From: CS1-C013 sp964347265
Lineage (GTDB): Archaea; Aenigmatarchaeota; Aenigmatarchaeia; Aenigmatarchaeales; Aenigmatarchaeaceae
DNA: 35,861 nucleotides
Direction of reading: 5' to 3'
Assembly: GCA_964347265.1 (NCBI GenBank)
Contig: CAYFXV010000005.1
Coordinates: 1 to 35,861 of the forward strand
The translations under genes were made by a program, and so were the position numbers. Below, in pieces: positions 14,930-22,998 of the stretch; the first letter of the stretch is position 1; every line of letters begins with the position of its first letter. The notes under the pieces are model-generated. The model had not been told where the DNA came from, did no database searches, and saw nothing but the letters and a program-made list of their open reading frames with translations.

Positions 14930-15445
14930 ATGGGGCTAAGACCAGGAAGATGTTATCATAAAGTTAAGAAAAAACCTTACACAAGAATATCTTTAAGAAA
15001 GCCTAGAAGGAGCTTTGTAAAAGGTGTTCCTGCATCAAAAATACATCAATTTGAAATGGGCAAAAATAAAGATTATCCTTTAAAGTTCTTCTTGCAAAGC
15101 AAAGAAAACGTTCAAATAAGGTCTAACGCATTAGAAGCTTCAAGAGTCACAGTAACAAAACACTTAAACAAAAATCTAGGTCCTGAAAACTTTTTCTTTA
15201 AAGTATTAATTTATCCTCATCATATAATGAGGGAAAATCCAATGGCAACAGGAGCAGGAGCAGATAGATTTTCTGAAGGAATGAGAAGAAGTTTTGGAAA
15301 GCCGATTGGCCAAACAGCTAGGGTTAAAATTAATCAAAAAATCTTTATGGTTAAAGTACCAAGTAATTCTGAGAAAATTGTAAAAACAGCTTTTAAAAGA
15401 GCTTCAAAAAGATTACCTGGTACTTATAAAATAATAGGTGGGTGA
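14930..15445 (+). CDS. rpl10e: Large-subunit ribosomal protein uL16 (archaeal L10e)
   Basis: A 171-residue protein that matches archaeal/eukaryotic L10e throughout: MGLRPGRCYHKVKKKPYTR at the start, KIHQFEMGK, the NFFFKVLIYPHHIMREN core and the loop MATGAGADRFSEGMRRSFGKP. It sits near the peptidyl-transferase centre and tRNA accessory site of the large subunit. Length is normal for the archaeal family. The upstream element TTTATAAGC (14892-14900) would give a leader of about 8 nt. Its last eight bases overlap the putative GTG start of the epimerase gene, suggesting co-transcription. Confidence 0.95.
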   Translation: MGLRPGRCYHKVKKKPYTRISLRKPRRSFVKGVPASKIHQFEMGKNKDYPLKFFLQSKENVQIRSNALEASRVTVTKHLNKNLGPENFFFKVLIYPHHIMRENPMATGAGADRFSEGMRRSFGKPIGQTARVKINQKIFMVKVPSNSEKIVKTAFKRASKRLPGTYKIIGG

Positions 15446-16424
15446 TTGTATAACAATACTTGTAACAGGCGCAACTGGAAGAATAGGAAAACACCTTGTT
15501 AAGGCTTTGTTAGATAAAGGAGAAAAAGTAAGAGTTCTCATAAGAAAAACAATGACAGAATTTGAAAACGTTGAAACTTTTTATGGCGATTTGCTAGATA
15601 GAAAATCATTAAAAAAGGCTGTTGAAGATATTGATACAGTATTTCATTTAGCAGCTGTTGTTGATTACACAGCACCTGAAGACTTGATGTTTAGAATAAA
15701 TGTTATAGGTACAAGAAATATTTTAGATGTTTTTAAAGGAGACAAATTCATTTACCTAAGTTCTACAGCAGTTTTAGGTAAAAAATTAAAAGATCTACCA
15801 GCAGATGAAAACACTGATTACAATCCATCAAACCTTTATGGTAGAACAAAGATGGAAGCCGAAAAACTTGTAAAGGAAAACAAAGGAATAATAATAAGAT
15901 CACCAGATGTTTTAATGCCTAGGTTTGTAGAAGGTTATGATTTCATATTCTCAAAACTATTAGAAGGCGAAATGTCAATAATTGGTGATGGAAAAAATTT
16001 TATTGATTACATTCATATAAGTGATTTAATTCAAGCCCTTCTCTTAGCCAAAGATAAAGGGAGAAGAGGAGAAATTTACCTTGTTTCAGGAAAAGGAGTT
16101 AAAACACAAAAACAATGTTTGGAACTTGCTTGCAAATATTTAAATGTTGAAGCACCGAAAAAACATAAAACAGCTTTATCTGCAAAAGTGTTTTCTCGTG
16201 GTTCTGTTATAAAATCGAAAATTAAAGGAAAAACTCCAGAATTCATACCAGAGTATGTAGAAAAGATGCTAAGAAACAGAACTTTTGATATAACTAAAGC
16301 AAAAAATGAACTAAGTTTTGAACCGAAAATAGATTTAGAAACATCAATAAAAGAAATGGTAGAAGATTACTTAGAAAGATTAGAAGAAGAACAAGAAGAA
16401 ATCTCCGAAGAACAAAGTGAATAA
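15438..16424 (+). CDS. NAD(P)-dependent epimerase/dehydratase (extended SDR)
   Basis: A 328-residue extended short-chain dehydrogenase/reductase. The Rossmann motif VTGATGRIGKHL starts within ten residues of the N terminus; STAVLG follows the fourth beta strand and NLYGRTKMEAEKL supplies the catalytic Tyr and Lys. The substrate-binding half contains FIDYIHISDLIQALLLA and a C-terminal helical end rich in Glu (EEEQEEISEEQ). The family includes nucleotide-sugar epimerases and 3-beta-HSD/dihydroflavonol-reductase-like enzymes; the substrate cannot be read off. A nucleotide-sugar role for surface glycans would fit this neighbourhood. The GTG start at 15438 is the only usual start codon before the Rossmann fold; the gene overlaps uL16. 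The last 45 bases overlap the opposing prepilin peptidase gene. Confidence 0.85.
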   Translation: MGDCITILVTGATGRIGKHLVKALLDKGEKVRVLIRKTMTEFENVETFYGDLLDRKSLKKAVEDIDTVFHLAAVVDYTAPEDLMFRINVIGTRNILDVFKGDKFIYLSSTAVLGKKLKDLPADENTDYNPSNLYGRTKMEAEKLVKENKGIIIRSPDVLMPRFVEGYDFIFSKLLEGEMSIIGDGKNFIDYIHISDLIQALLLAKDKGRRGEIYLVSGKGVKTQKQCLELACKYLNVEAPKKHKTALSAKVFSRGSVIKSKIKGKTPEFIPEYVEKMLRNRTFDITKAKNELSFEPKIDLETSIKEMVEDYLERLEEEQEEISEEQSE

Positions 16425-17195
16425 TAGAGCTAGTGGAAAAACAATTCCATATCTCACTCCTTCTCTTATTTTAATATATTTTCTAGTTTTTTTAATTTTC
16501 CTAACCTGTTCTTTTGTCAAGCCTTTTATGTATTTTTTATAAAGTTTTAAACTAGGTATATTTTCTCCAATCATATCATCAACTTTTAATTGACTAACTG
16601 GAATTCTTTTATAAAATCCTTGTTCAATAATTTTGGAGTACTTATAGAAAATGAATAAAATAAAAATCAGTAAAAATAGTAAAGAAAATAATGAGCTAAA
16701 ATTCAATGAAAGGATTGAAAGAATTAATGGAATTAAAGCAACTGAGAATGTTATTGGATCTTTAAAACTATTAAAGAATTTTTTACTTAATTTTTGATTC
16801 TTATATACATAATAAAGAGAAAAGATAACAGACCAAAAAGCACCAATAAAGAAACTGTTTATGAAAAAACTAAGTGCAAAGGGAAAAAAAGTGTCAACTA
16901 AAGATAAATTGGGCAATAATACTCCTATTGCAACTAAAAGTTCACCATCTCCTCCTCCCCATTGCCCAAAATAATACATTATTAAACCTAAACCTAAAAA
17001 CAAACCACCATAGAGAAGAGAATTTATAAAATATGTAAAATCTTTAGTAAAAATTCCTGTTAGAATATGTAAAATTAATCCCAATATTATCATAGTTACA
17101 CAAACTTTGTCTGGAACATTGGTTGTCTTTAAATCATACAGACCTGCAGCAAAGCTTCCAACTAATGCAATTGCAACTAATAACAGCTCGAGCAT
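16380..17195 (-). CDS. Prepilin/preflagellin peptidase (A24 aspartic protease family)
   Basis: A 271-residue polytopic membrane protein. The two catalytic Asp motifs of A24 proteases are present: YDLKTTNVPD (Asp21) and WGGGDGELL (GxGD, Asp83). Eight or so hydrophobic segments, a cytoplasmic hydrophilic loop (KTRKYIKIREGVR and LKVDDMIGENIPS) and a long C-terminal part resemble archaeal FlaK/EppA-type enzymes. These cleave class III signal peptides of archaeal pilins and archaellins just before the hydrophobic helix. No archaellum motor gene is in the window; candidate substrates are the pilin-like proteins at 28645-29628 and 30073-31188. It is divergent from the TrmI gene, with TTTTATATATTAA (17213-17225) as its TATA-like element, and its end overlaps the epimerase gene by 45 bases. 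Confidence 0.9.
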   Translation of the reverse strand: MLELLLVAIALVGSFAAGLYDLKTTNVPDKVCVTMIILGLILHILTGIFTKDFTYFINSLLYGGLFLGLGLIMYYFGQWGGGDGELLVAIGVLLPNLSLVDTFFPFALSFFINSFFIGAFWSVIFSLYYVYKNQKLSKKFFNSFKDPITFSVALIPLILSILSLNFSSLFSLLFLLIFILFIFYKYSKIIEQGFYKRIPVSQLKVDDMIGENIPSLKLYKKYIKGLTKEQVRKIKKTRKYIKIREGVRYGIVFPLALLFTLFFGDFFLFFF

Positions 17196-17196
17196 A

Positions 17197-17226
17197 ATTT
17201 ATATTTTGATAATTAATATATAAAAG
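17197..17226. promoter_or_regulatory. Interleaved divergent promoters (prepilin peptidase and TrmI)
   Basis: Only 38 bases separate the two divergent start codons. A TATA-like element for the minus-strand gene lies at 17213-17225, about 25 nt from its ATG at 17195, and AATTTATATTTTG at 17197-17209 lies about 30 nt from the plus-strand ATG at 17234. Each element sits close to the other gene's start, so the two promoters may compete. Confidence 0.45.
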
Positions 17227-17233
17227 TGAAAAA

Positions 17234-17968
17234 ATGGTGAAGATAGCTAAAAATAGTTTAATTTTGTTGCTTGGAAAAAAGAATTATTTAGTTAAACCCA
17301 TTAAATTCAGTTGTGAATTTGGGACAATAGACTTAAGAAAATTGATTGGAAAAAGATTTGGAAGAAAAATAAAAATTGGTAAAGAAAGCTTTACTGTGGT
17401 TAAACCTAATATAATTGATTTTCTAAAAAAAGCAAAAAGAGGACCACAAATAATCCTTCCTAAAGACTTGAGCTTAATAGTATCAGTAACTGGATGCTCC
17501 CCGGGTTGGAAAGTTGTAGATGCAGGAACTGGCTCAGGATTTTTAACATTGTTTTTAGGAAATTTAGGCTGTAAAATCTATAGTTATGAAAGGGAAGAAA
17601 GGTTTTATAATATTGCTAAAAATAACTTGAAAAATTATGGATTAAAAAATGTTGTTATTAAGAATTCTGACATAACTAAAGGTATAAAAGAAAAGAATAT
17701 TGATTTAATAACTCTGGATATGAAGAATCCAGAAAAAGTCATAAAACATGCCTTCAAATCTTTAAAACTGGGTGGATGGATTGCAATTTATTCTATGCAC
17801 ATAGAAGAAGTAAAAAAAGTTTTTAAAGAATTAAAAAAATATGATTTTACTAATCTAAAAATTATAGAGAATTTGCATAGAGAATGGCAGTCAATAAAAC
17901 AATTTACTAGGCCTAAAACCTATATGCTTGCTCATACTGGATTCTTAACATTTGCAAGAAAAATGTAA
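17234..17968 (+). CDS. trmI: tRNA (adenine-N1)-methyltransferase, TrmI type
   Basis: A 244-residue class I SAM methyltransferase. An N-terminal beta domain (1-70) ends in RGPQIILPKDLSLI, the family motif preceding the catalytic domain. SAM motif I is VVDAGTGSGFLTLFLG, motif II-like YSYEREERF binds the ribose, and LDMKNPEKVI corresponds to the LDxPxP-type motif near the active site, here with Met-Lys-Asn in place of the usual residues. Archaeal TrmI makes m1A at positions 57 and 58 in the T loop of tRNA, as a homotetramer. AGTGA precedes the ATG. Single-gene unit, followed at once by the convergent Nudix gene. Confidence 0.88.
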   Translation: MVKIAKNSLILLLGKKNYLVKPIKFSCEFGTIDLRKLIGKRFGRKIKIGKESFTVVKPNIIDFLKKAKRGPQIILPKDLSLIVSVTGCSPGWKVVDAGTGSGFLTLFLGNLGCKIYSYEREERFYNIAKNNLKNYGLKNVVIKNSDITKGIKEKNIDLITLDMKNPEKVIKHAFKSLKLGGWIAIYSMHIEEVKKVFKELKKYDFTNLKIIENLHREWQSIKQFTRPKTYMLAHTGFLTFARKM

Positions 17969-17973
17969 TTAGT

Positions 17974-18375
17974 TTAAAATACCTTTTTTATATAGTCTTC
18001 TAATATCCATTCAGCACTTTGGACTAACTTAAGATTCTTAATTTCTTCTTTTGAAAAATATTTTGCATCCAAAATTTTATCAGATTTTATTATTTTATCA
18101 TTTGAAGACTCTCCAATGAAAAAGAATATTACAGTATGATACTTATATTGTGGGAAAATAGCTTCTTTAAAGCCTAAAAATTCTTTTATTTCTATATCCA
18201 AACCAATTTCTTCTTTAACTTCACGTTTTGCTGCTTCTGTAATAGTTTCTCCAAAATCTACACCACCACCAGGAAATATCCAATGTTCTTTAAAATCTTC
18301 TAAAACTTCTTTTACAAGCAATATTTTATTTTCTTTTTTAAGAATAACACTTGCCACAATTCTCGGAATTTTCAT
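17974..18375 (-). CDS. Nudix hydrolase
   Basis: A 133-residue single-domain protein with a complete Nudix box, GGVDFGE then REVKEEIGL (G37-L59, consensus G-x5-E-x7-RE-U-x-EE-x-G-U), so the metal-binding Glu residues are intact. The N-terminal strand RIVASVILKKENKILLVKE and the end EWILEDYIKKVF are usual for MutT/ADP-ribose-type members. They hydrolyse nucleoside diphosphates linked to another moiety; substrate not predictable. Upstream element AATATTTATA (18395-18404, read on the minus strand) lies 25 nt before the ATG, suggesting a leaderless message. The tail-to-tail gap to TrmI is six bases. Confidence 0.9.
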   Translation of the reverse strand: MKIPRIVASVILKKENKILLVKEVLEDFKEHWIFPGGGVDFGETITEAAKREVKEEIGLDIEIKEFLGFKEAIFPQYKYHTVIFFFIGESSNDKIIKSDKILDAKYFSKEEIKNLKLVQSAEWILEDYIKKVF

Positions 18376-18423
18376 GAAAAGTATTCTTTATCAAAATATT
18401 TATACTAAACCCTAAAACTAACA

Positions 18424-19017
18424 TTAAGTTAATTTTACAATAAAATTTCTATTTCTTAGAAATAGTTCAAAACAATATTCTTTTTTTGTATCATCTTTTG
18501 AATCACTCCCATTCCATAAACCAAGTTGCTCAATTAACATTTTTCTTTCAAAGAATTTTTCACATTCTTCAACACTTTTGAAGATGTTTGATTCTAAAGT
18601 ATCAACATAATATTTCAATTCTGAGTTTTCAGGATCCTCAAATAACTCTTTTTTAAATTTATCTATTAAACCACTGTTAGGATGATGTAAATATACAGCC
18701 GCTTTACCATCAAATCTAAGAACTCTTTGGATTTCTTCAATGGCTTTTTGTTTATCTATGTAATCTAAAACAAATGTGCAAATTAAACCATCAAACGAAC
18801 CTGATGAAAAGGGTAAATGTTCTAGACTTCCCATTAAGTTATGTATGTTTGATTCTTCTGTCCATTGTTTTCTCCGTAAAATTTCTATCCCAACAGGTTC
18901 TTTTTGAGGATAAACTTCTCTTAATTTTTTTAAAAGATGAGCGTTTCCATAACCTATATCTATTATACGATGTCTATCACCAAGATAATCAATTACCCCC
19001 TTGTCATATCTTCGCAT
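18424..19017 (-). CDS. Class I SAM-dependent methyltransferase
   Basis: A 197-residue protein from the ATG at 19017; an in-frame TTG at 19026 would add three residues. SAM motif I is RIIDIGYGNAHLLKKL, with GIEIL as the acidic ribose-binding strand and LMGSLEHLPFSSGSFDGLICTFVLDYI as the motif II/III region seen in UbiE/COQ5-like small-molecule or lipid methyltransferases. The C-terminal third (VEECEKFFERKMLIEQLGLW) is a substrate-binding addition that I do not recognise. The gene stands alone between the Nudix gene and tRNA-Pro. Substrate unknown. Confidence 0.78.
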   Translation of the reverse strand: MRRYDKGVIDYLGDRHRIIDIGYGNAHLLKKLREVYPQKEPVGIEILRRKQWTEESNIHNLMGSLEHLPFSSGSFDGLICTFVLDYIDKQKAIEEIQRVLRFDGKAAVYLHHPNSGLIDKFKKELFEDPENSELKYYVDTLESNIFKSVEECEKFFERKMLIEQLGLWNGSDSKDDTKKEYCFELFLRNRNFIVKLT

Positions 19018-19104
19018 TTTTCCCAAGGAAAACCAAAACGCAAATTTTTGGGGTATTTCATAGATATATTAAATTACAAAAATTTTTATAAATATTAGAA
19101 ATAA

Positions 19105-19179
19105 TGGGCCCGGCCAGATTTGAACTGGCGTCGCCGGCTCCCAAAGCCGGAATACTAGACCAAGCTATACTACGGACCC
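19105..19179 (-). tRNA. tRNA-Pro (anticodon TGG)
   Basis: On the minus strand the cloverleaf folds completely: acceptor GGGTCCG/CGGGCCC with one G-U pair, anticodon stem CCGGC/GCCGG around loop TTTGGGA (anticodon TGG, G37), T stem GCCAG/CTGGC with loop TTCAAAT, and a D loop holding GG. The discriminator base is A73 and CCA is not encoded. No intron. It reads proline codons CCA/CCN. Confidence 0.95.
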
Positions 19180-19202
19180 GTATGAAGAATTATAGAACTA
19201 GA

Positions 19203-19216
19203 TTATTTAAATATTA
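19203..19216 (-). promoter_or_regulatory. TATA box of tRNA-Pro
   Basis: TAATATTTAAATAA on the minus strand is centred about 30 nt upstream of the first tRNA base, the spacing expected for archaeal tRNA genes. Confidence 0.6.
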
Positions 19217-19232
19217 AGAAAAAAAAGAAGGG
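19217..19232 (-). terminator. Oligo-T terminator after the adhesin operon
   Basis: On the minus strand CCCCTTC is followed by a run of eight T, a few bases after the stop of the 53-residue gene (19238). It lies immediately before the tRNA-Pro promoter. Confidence 0.5.
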
Positions 19233-19237
19233 GGAAA

Positions 19238-19399
19238 TTAAGGTGGCATTGTTGGAGGTGTAATATCTGGAGAACTTCCAAAAACACTTTCTCCTATTCC
19301 CTCTCCCGCTGACTCGAGCAATATTGGTAAAACGATATAACCGATCAAGATGCCTATTGCTAGAACAATTATAATTATTATTATTGTACTTGTTTTCAT
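19238..19399 (-). CDS. 53-residue single-pass membrane protein, coupled to the 1035-residue surface protein
   Basis: A short ORF starting at ATG 19399, four bases after the TGA of the large secreted protein, in the string GGGTGATAAAATG in which GGGTGA can act as ribosome binding site. The product has an N-terminal membrane helix (MKTSTIIIIIIVLAIGILIG, extending to about residue 28) and a short acidic then Pro-rich tail (SPDITPPTMPP). Its TAA is followed by a T tract. The tight linkage implies production together with the adhesin, which has no membrane anchor of its own. A role as anchor or export partner is a guess. Confidence 0.65.
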   Translation of the reverse strand: MKTSTIIIIIIVLAIGILIGYIVLPILLESAGEGIGESVFGSSPDITPPTMPP

Positions 19400-19403
19400 T
19401 TTA

Positions 19404-22400
19404 TCACCCTTCTGGAAGTGCTGATGGCTGAATAGTATTTGTTTTTAACCTACATGCTGAACTGGTTTTAACTAGAACACCATAGCCCATCTCTTCTATT
19501 AAATCGCCTTCTGATTTCTCTATCCATTTTTGGGAATCTGCATTCCACGTGTATATTTTTTCAAATGAACATGTTCCTTTAATATTACTTAATGTTTCTC
19601 CAACCATATCTTTTGTTGTTCCTAGCAAATTCCAACCTTGGACAAGAGATAAACCACTATATGTTGAGTAACTTGAAACCTTAAAACCTACTTTACAATC
19701 TTCATAAGAGTATATCCAGAATGAATGAGTGCTCAGGTATTCTAAGAGTTTTTCTGCTCCCATAATCATCAATGCTTCTTCTATAGATGCATATCTCTTA
19801 TGATCTTGTAAATAAATATATGCAAGTGGTTTTCGCGTTACTGAACATGTTCCAGTTGTAAATCCTGTTCCTTTTCCTGGAAGGCTTATTAAATTCCAGC
19901 CTCTTTTTAATTCTATATTTATTGTTTCTTCTTCTGGAAATGGTGGTGGTTCAGGTATTTGAATGAATTTCACGTATAAACCTGCTGTATCACTATCACT
20001 CACAGTTGAGTCTTCTCTAAGATATGCTTTGACTGTAAATCTAAAGTACGCCAAATCTGGTTTTGCTGGTGCAACTGAAAATTGACCCATAGACTCTGAA
20101 GACTCTTCAGCAATTGGTTGACCTGTTATAGCTACTGCTCTCTCTCCTGCTACAACTTCAGTAGCAGTAATTTCAGCCTTTTTTACAGCTGTTGTTATAC
20201 CTTCAGCAGTTCTTATAGGTGAGGGAAATATTTTTAATTCAAAGGTTTCAGAACTGCCTTGATGAAGACTAACTATGGTGGGATAAACTGAATGGTATGG
20301 CAAACCATAAACATTTATTACATAATTATAAATCACAGGACATCTAAGAGGTACAACTTCAGTAGCTACTCCTTCAGTAGCTATTGTTCCGCCTGTTACT
20401 GGTGTGGTTTCTGTTTCAGCTGTAATTGAACATCTAACTATTGGATGCCTGTCAGTTACTGTAACTCTATATACTACAGGCTCACCGACTTCTGTAGTCA
20501 TTCTTTCAGGTTGGATATCTACATCAACTAATCCTGAATATATTTCCTCTACTATAAACCTATCATAAGAGTGTTTTTCAATGTTCTCTAGATTTACTTT
20601 AGCATTAACAGAGTATAGACCTAAAGGAGCATATGTGGGTATTCTATAATATGAGTAAAATGAATATTGATTCCAAACTGGACAAGTGTAAACATTTGTG
20701 GTTGATGATACTGAACATGCAGAAGCAACTGCTCCTAATCTCTCAACAGGTAGATTTATAATTTCTCCATTAGGATTCTTTAATTGAATTACAACCCTTG
20801 CATTACTAAAATCAAAATCAGAAGCACCTGAAAGAACAGCATTTATTCTAACAGTTTCGCCTCTAGAGTAACTATATTTGCCAGCATCAACTTTAAAGTT
20901 GAAATCTGTTGTTGGAGGAGATACATAAACTTTTCTTTCAAGTTTATTGTTGTACTCGTTGATCTCGTCTACAAGATTTCTAGGATCAACAACAGCTGTT
21001 ATATCATAATAACCAGCAGGTATTGTGCCACCAAGTCCATTATAGCCATAGCCTGTTTCCACACAACTTTCTCCAGGATTTAGGTATGTGCACCTATTAT
21101 ATTGATGGTTACTAAGTTGTGGAATTCTTATATTGGAATCAAAACTACAAGAAGCCGAACCTATATTTCTTATTGTAACTCGAAAATGAAGTTTCATTGG
21201 ACTTGTTGGATTGTCCAGTGAATAGTCTATTTTTTCGATTTTCAAGTCTGGTTTCCCTTCTCCTCGTAAACAAGCACCATCTTCGCATCCAAAAGGACAA
21301 TTGAATTCTATGAGTTTTGAACTACCATCTTCACAATAACCTTCTTTTAAAATATCGCCAATACAATAATCAAGTCCTGCTCCACATCCACCGCCTAGTT
21401 CTTCATAAGTACAAACTGTAACAGTTCCTTTCACATAATAATTCTTTCCACCGTCGGAATCAGTACATGTTTTTTCAGTTCCTCCTGAGCAATAAACACT
21501 AGAAGAAATGGCATTTGAATACCCCTTAACAGGTATGTATAATTCATTTGTACCTTGAGAGCCAGGTATAGAGTCACAAATAGTAGTTTCACCGGGTAAG
21601 ATTATTGTTTTATCACAGCCTGGATTTGTAATTAAATTGTTGTTAACATAGAACATTATATCTGAAACTTCAATATCTACTGTTCCATCGTTCTTTATTA
21701 TTAAAGTAATGGTCGAATCCTTACAAGATGCGTCTAATAATGATATAATTTTTTTAGAAGTCTCTGATAAGATGGTTACATAAACCATTTTTTTCTCATT
21801 GATATAATTATCATTTGTATTAAATTTTTTAAGTTCTATAACTGTTTCGCCCTCTTTTAATGCTGTAAATTTGAATGAATAATTACAAGTTCCAGTTGAA
21901 GAACAACCAACACCACCTATTATATGTGACAAATAATTTTCATCATAAGTATCAACTTCCCATTTGTAAGGACTGGTTGCACTTGCAGAAACATAGAATT
22001 CTTCTCCTATACTAACTGTTTTGTATTCTTTTGTTACTAAAATTGGACCTTGAACAGTATAATAGCCTGTTGCGCTTGCTGATTTTGTTACTGTTCTATT
22101 AAAAGCACCATCATCAATAGTTATTGTAAAAGGATAAGAAGTTCCTGGTCCTAATACAAAACCTGCAGTAACCTTGACTGTTCTTGACCATTCATAACCT
22201 GGGGGAATGTTACCATCTATCATACTTGATGTTTCTGAGCCACCGCTAGTGACTAAGTTGCATTCCAAATCTGGATAATCTGTATCACAAAATATTCTAA
22301 AATCAGTAATATTACAGTAAGAATTATCATTGTTTTTTAAATTAAGTGTATATGTCAAGGTTGTACCACTGCTACTGGTTTGATTTGTAGGTGTTATCGA

Positions 22401-22511
22401 AATCGAGGGATCTGAAGGAACACAAGTTTGCTCCTCTGCAAACATTGAAGACGGAATCAAAATTAGTATAACTAATGCAACTGTTAAGCCTAAAATTAGT
22501 TTTTGATTCAT
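19404..22511 (-). CDS. Large secreted multi-domain surface protein with CARDB-like and GWN-repeat domains
   Basis: A 1035-residue protein with a Sec signal peptide (1-25, core VALVILILIPSSMFA). The N-terminal part (about 30-150) resembles an Ig-like domain with conserved Cys. Residues about 420-515 look like a CARDB domain (GKPDLKIEKIDYSL, IRNIGSASC, VDEINEYNNK). Further Ig-like segments follow to about 830. The C-terminal 150 residues carry two repeats built around KRGWNLISLPG and VQGWNLLGTT with paired Cys, a module found in secreted archaeal proteins. There is no C-terminal membrane helix. TTATTTAAATC (22534-22545) lies 25 nt before the ATG, so the message is probably leaderless. Likely an S-layer or adhesion protein working with the 53-residue membrane protein encoded just downstream. 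No catalytic motif was seen. Confidence 0.8.
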   Translation of the reverse strand: MNQKLILGLTVALVILILIPSSMFAEEQTCVPSDPSISITPTNQTSSSGTTLTYTLNLKNNDNSYCNITDFRIFCDTDYPDLECNLVTSGGSETSSMIDGNIPPGYEWSRTVKVTAGFVLGPGTSYPFTITIDDGAFNRTVTKSASATGYYTVQGPILVTKEYKTVSIGEEFYVSASATSPYKWEVDTYDENYLSHIIGGVGCSSTGTCNYSFKFTALKEGETVIELKKFNTNDNYINEKKMVYVTILSETSKKIISLLDASCKDSTITLIIKNDGTVDIEVSDIMFYVNNNLITNPGCDKTIILPGETTICDSIPGSQGTNELYIPVKGYSNAISSSVYCSGGTEKTCTDSDGGKNYYVKGTVTVCTYEELGGGCGAGLDYCIGDILKEGYCEDGSSKLIEFNCPFGCEDGACLRGEGKPDLKIEKIDYSLDNPTSPMKLHFRVTIRNIGSASCSFDSNIRIPQLSNHQYNRCTYLNPGESCVETGYGYNGLGGTIPAGYYDITAVVDPRNLVDEINEYNNKLERKVYVSPPTTDFNFKVDAGKYSYSRGETVRINAVLSGASDFDFSNARVVIQLKNPNGEIINLPVERLGAVASACSVSSTTNVYTCPVWNQYSFYSYYRIPTYAPLGLYSVNAKVNLENIEKHSYDRFIVEEIYSGLVDVDIQPERMTTEVGEPVVYRVTVTDRHPIVRCSITAETETTPVTGGTIATEGVATEVVPLRCPVIYNYVINVYGLPYHSVYPTIVSLHQGSSETFELKIFPSPIRTAEGITTAVKKAEITATEVVAGERAVAITGQPIAEESSESMGQFSVAPAKPDLAYFRFTVKAYLREDSTVSDSDTAGLYVKFIQIPEPPPFPEEETINIELKRGWNLISLPGKGTGFTTGTCSVTRKPLAYIYLQDHKRYASIEEALMIMGAEKLLEYLSTHSFWIYSYEDCKVGFKVSSYSTYSGLSLVQGWNLLGTTKDMVGETLSNIKGTCSFEKIYTWNADSQKWIEKSEGDLIEEMGYGVLVKTSSACRLKTNTIQPSALPEG

Positions 22512-22574
22512 AAACTAATTATTAAATATGCCGATTTAAATAATTTTCTAAATTATTAGGCCAAAAACGAAAGA

Positions 22575-22647
22575 AGCCTCGAGCGAGGATCGAACTCGCG
22601 ACCTTTTGCTTACCAAGCAAACGCTCTACCATCTGAGCTATCGAGGC
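22575..22647 (-). tRNA. tRNA-Thr (anticodon GGT)
   Basis: The minus strand folds as a tRNA: acceptor GCCTCGA/TCGAGGC, D arm with GCTCAGATGGTAGAGC, anticodon stem TTTGC/GCAAA around TTGGTAA (anticodon GGT), T stem GCGAG/CTCGC with loop TTCGATC. Discriminator T73; CCA is not encoded; no intron. Confidence 0.95.
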
Positions 22648-22667
22648 ATAATAGAAATATAGGACAG

Positions 22668-22680
22668 TAATATAAATTTA
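22668..22680 (-). promoter_or_regulatory. TATA box of tRNA-Thr
   Basis: TAAATTTATATTA on the minus strand is centred about 27 nt upstream of the tRNA and overlaps the last codons of the zinc-ribbon gene. Confidence 0.55.
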
Positions 22681-22962
22681 TTTTTTACCCTTTAATTTTG
22701 TGACTTTTACAAGTTTCCCACATTTAGGACATTTTATTTTGAATCTAAATTTTGATCCTTTAGAAACTTTTACCCATTCTTGTGTTAGGTAACTGTAAGC
22801 ATTGCAAAAAGGACAAATTAATTCTATGTGAATTTTATTTTCTCCTTTTATAACCAATGCTCTAACTTTTCCATTGTTTTCTAAAGTTCTTAACGTATGA
22901 TAACTGCAATCTGGAGGTGTTAAATTTTTTTCTTTTATTAAACTTTGTATTTTGTCGAACAT
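22678..22962 (-). CDS. Small zinc-ribbon protein
   Basis: A 94-residue protein with two CxxC pairs, CPFC (about residues 50-53) and CPKC (about 78-81), forming a probable treble-clef or ribbon zinc site. The N-terminal 45 residues contain a helix and PPDCSYHTLRTLENNGKV, which looks like a short winged-helix-type segment. The C terminus is basic (KLVKVTKLKGKK), suggesting nucleic-acid binding. No family recognised. It shares a short divergent promoter region with the HAD gene and is followed by tRNA-Thr on the same strand. Confidence 0.7.
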   Translation of the reverse strand: MFDKIQSLIKEKNLTPPDCSYHTLRTLENNGKVRALVIKGENKIHIELICPFCNAYSYLTQEWVKVSKGSKFRFKIKCPKCGKLVKVTKLKGKK

Positions 22963-22967
22963 ATCGT

Positions 22968-22998
22968 CAATTAATAAATATGTTTAAAATATTTAAAT
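22968..22998. promoter_or_regulatory. Divergent promoter region, zinc-ribbon and HAD genes
   Basis: TTTAAAATATTTAAAT (22983-22998) is centred about 27 nt before the minus-strand ATG at 22962. TTAATAAATAT (22971-22981) could serve the plus-strand gene if it starts at 22997, while the larger element would place a start of transcription near 23016 and favour the ATG at 23024. Confidence 0.4.

Noticed and set aside
19105..22647. Genomic island bounded by two tRNA genes
   Set aside because: No integrase or direct repeat of a tRNA end was found, and base composition looks like the surroundings.
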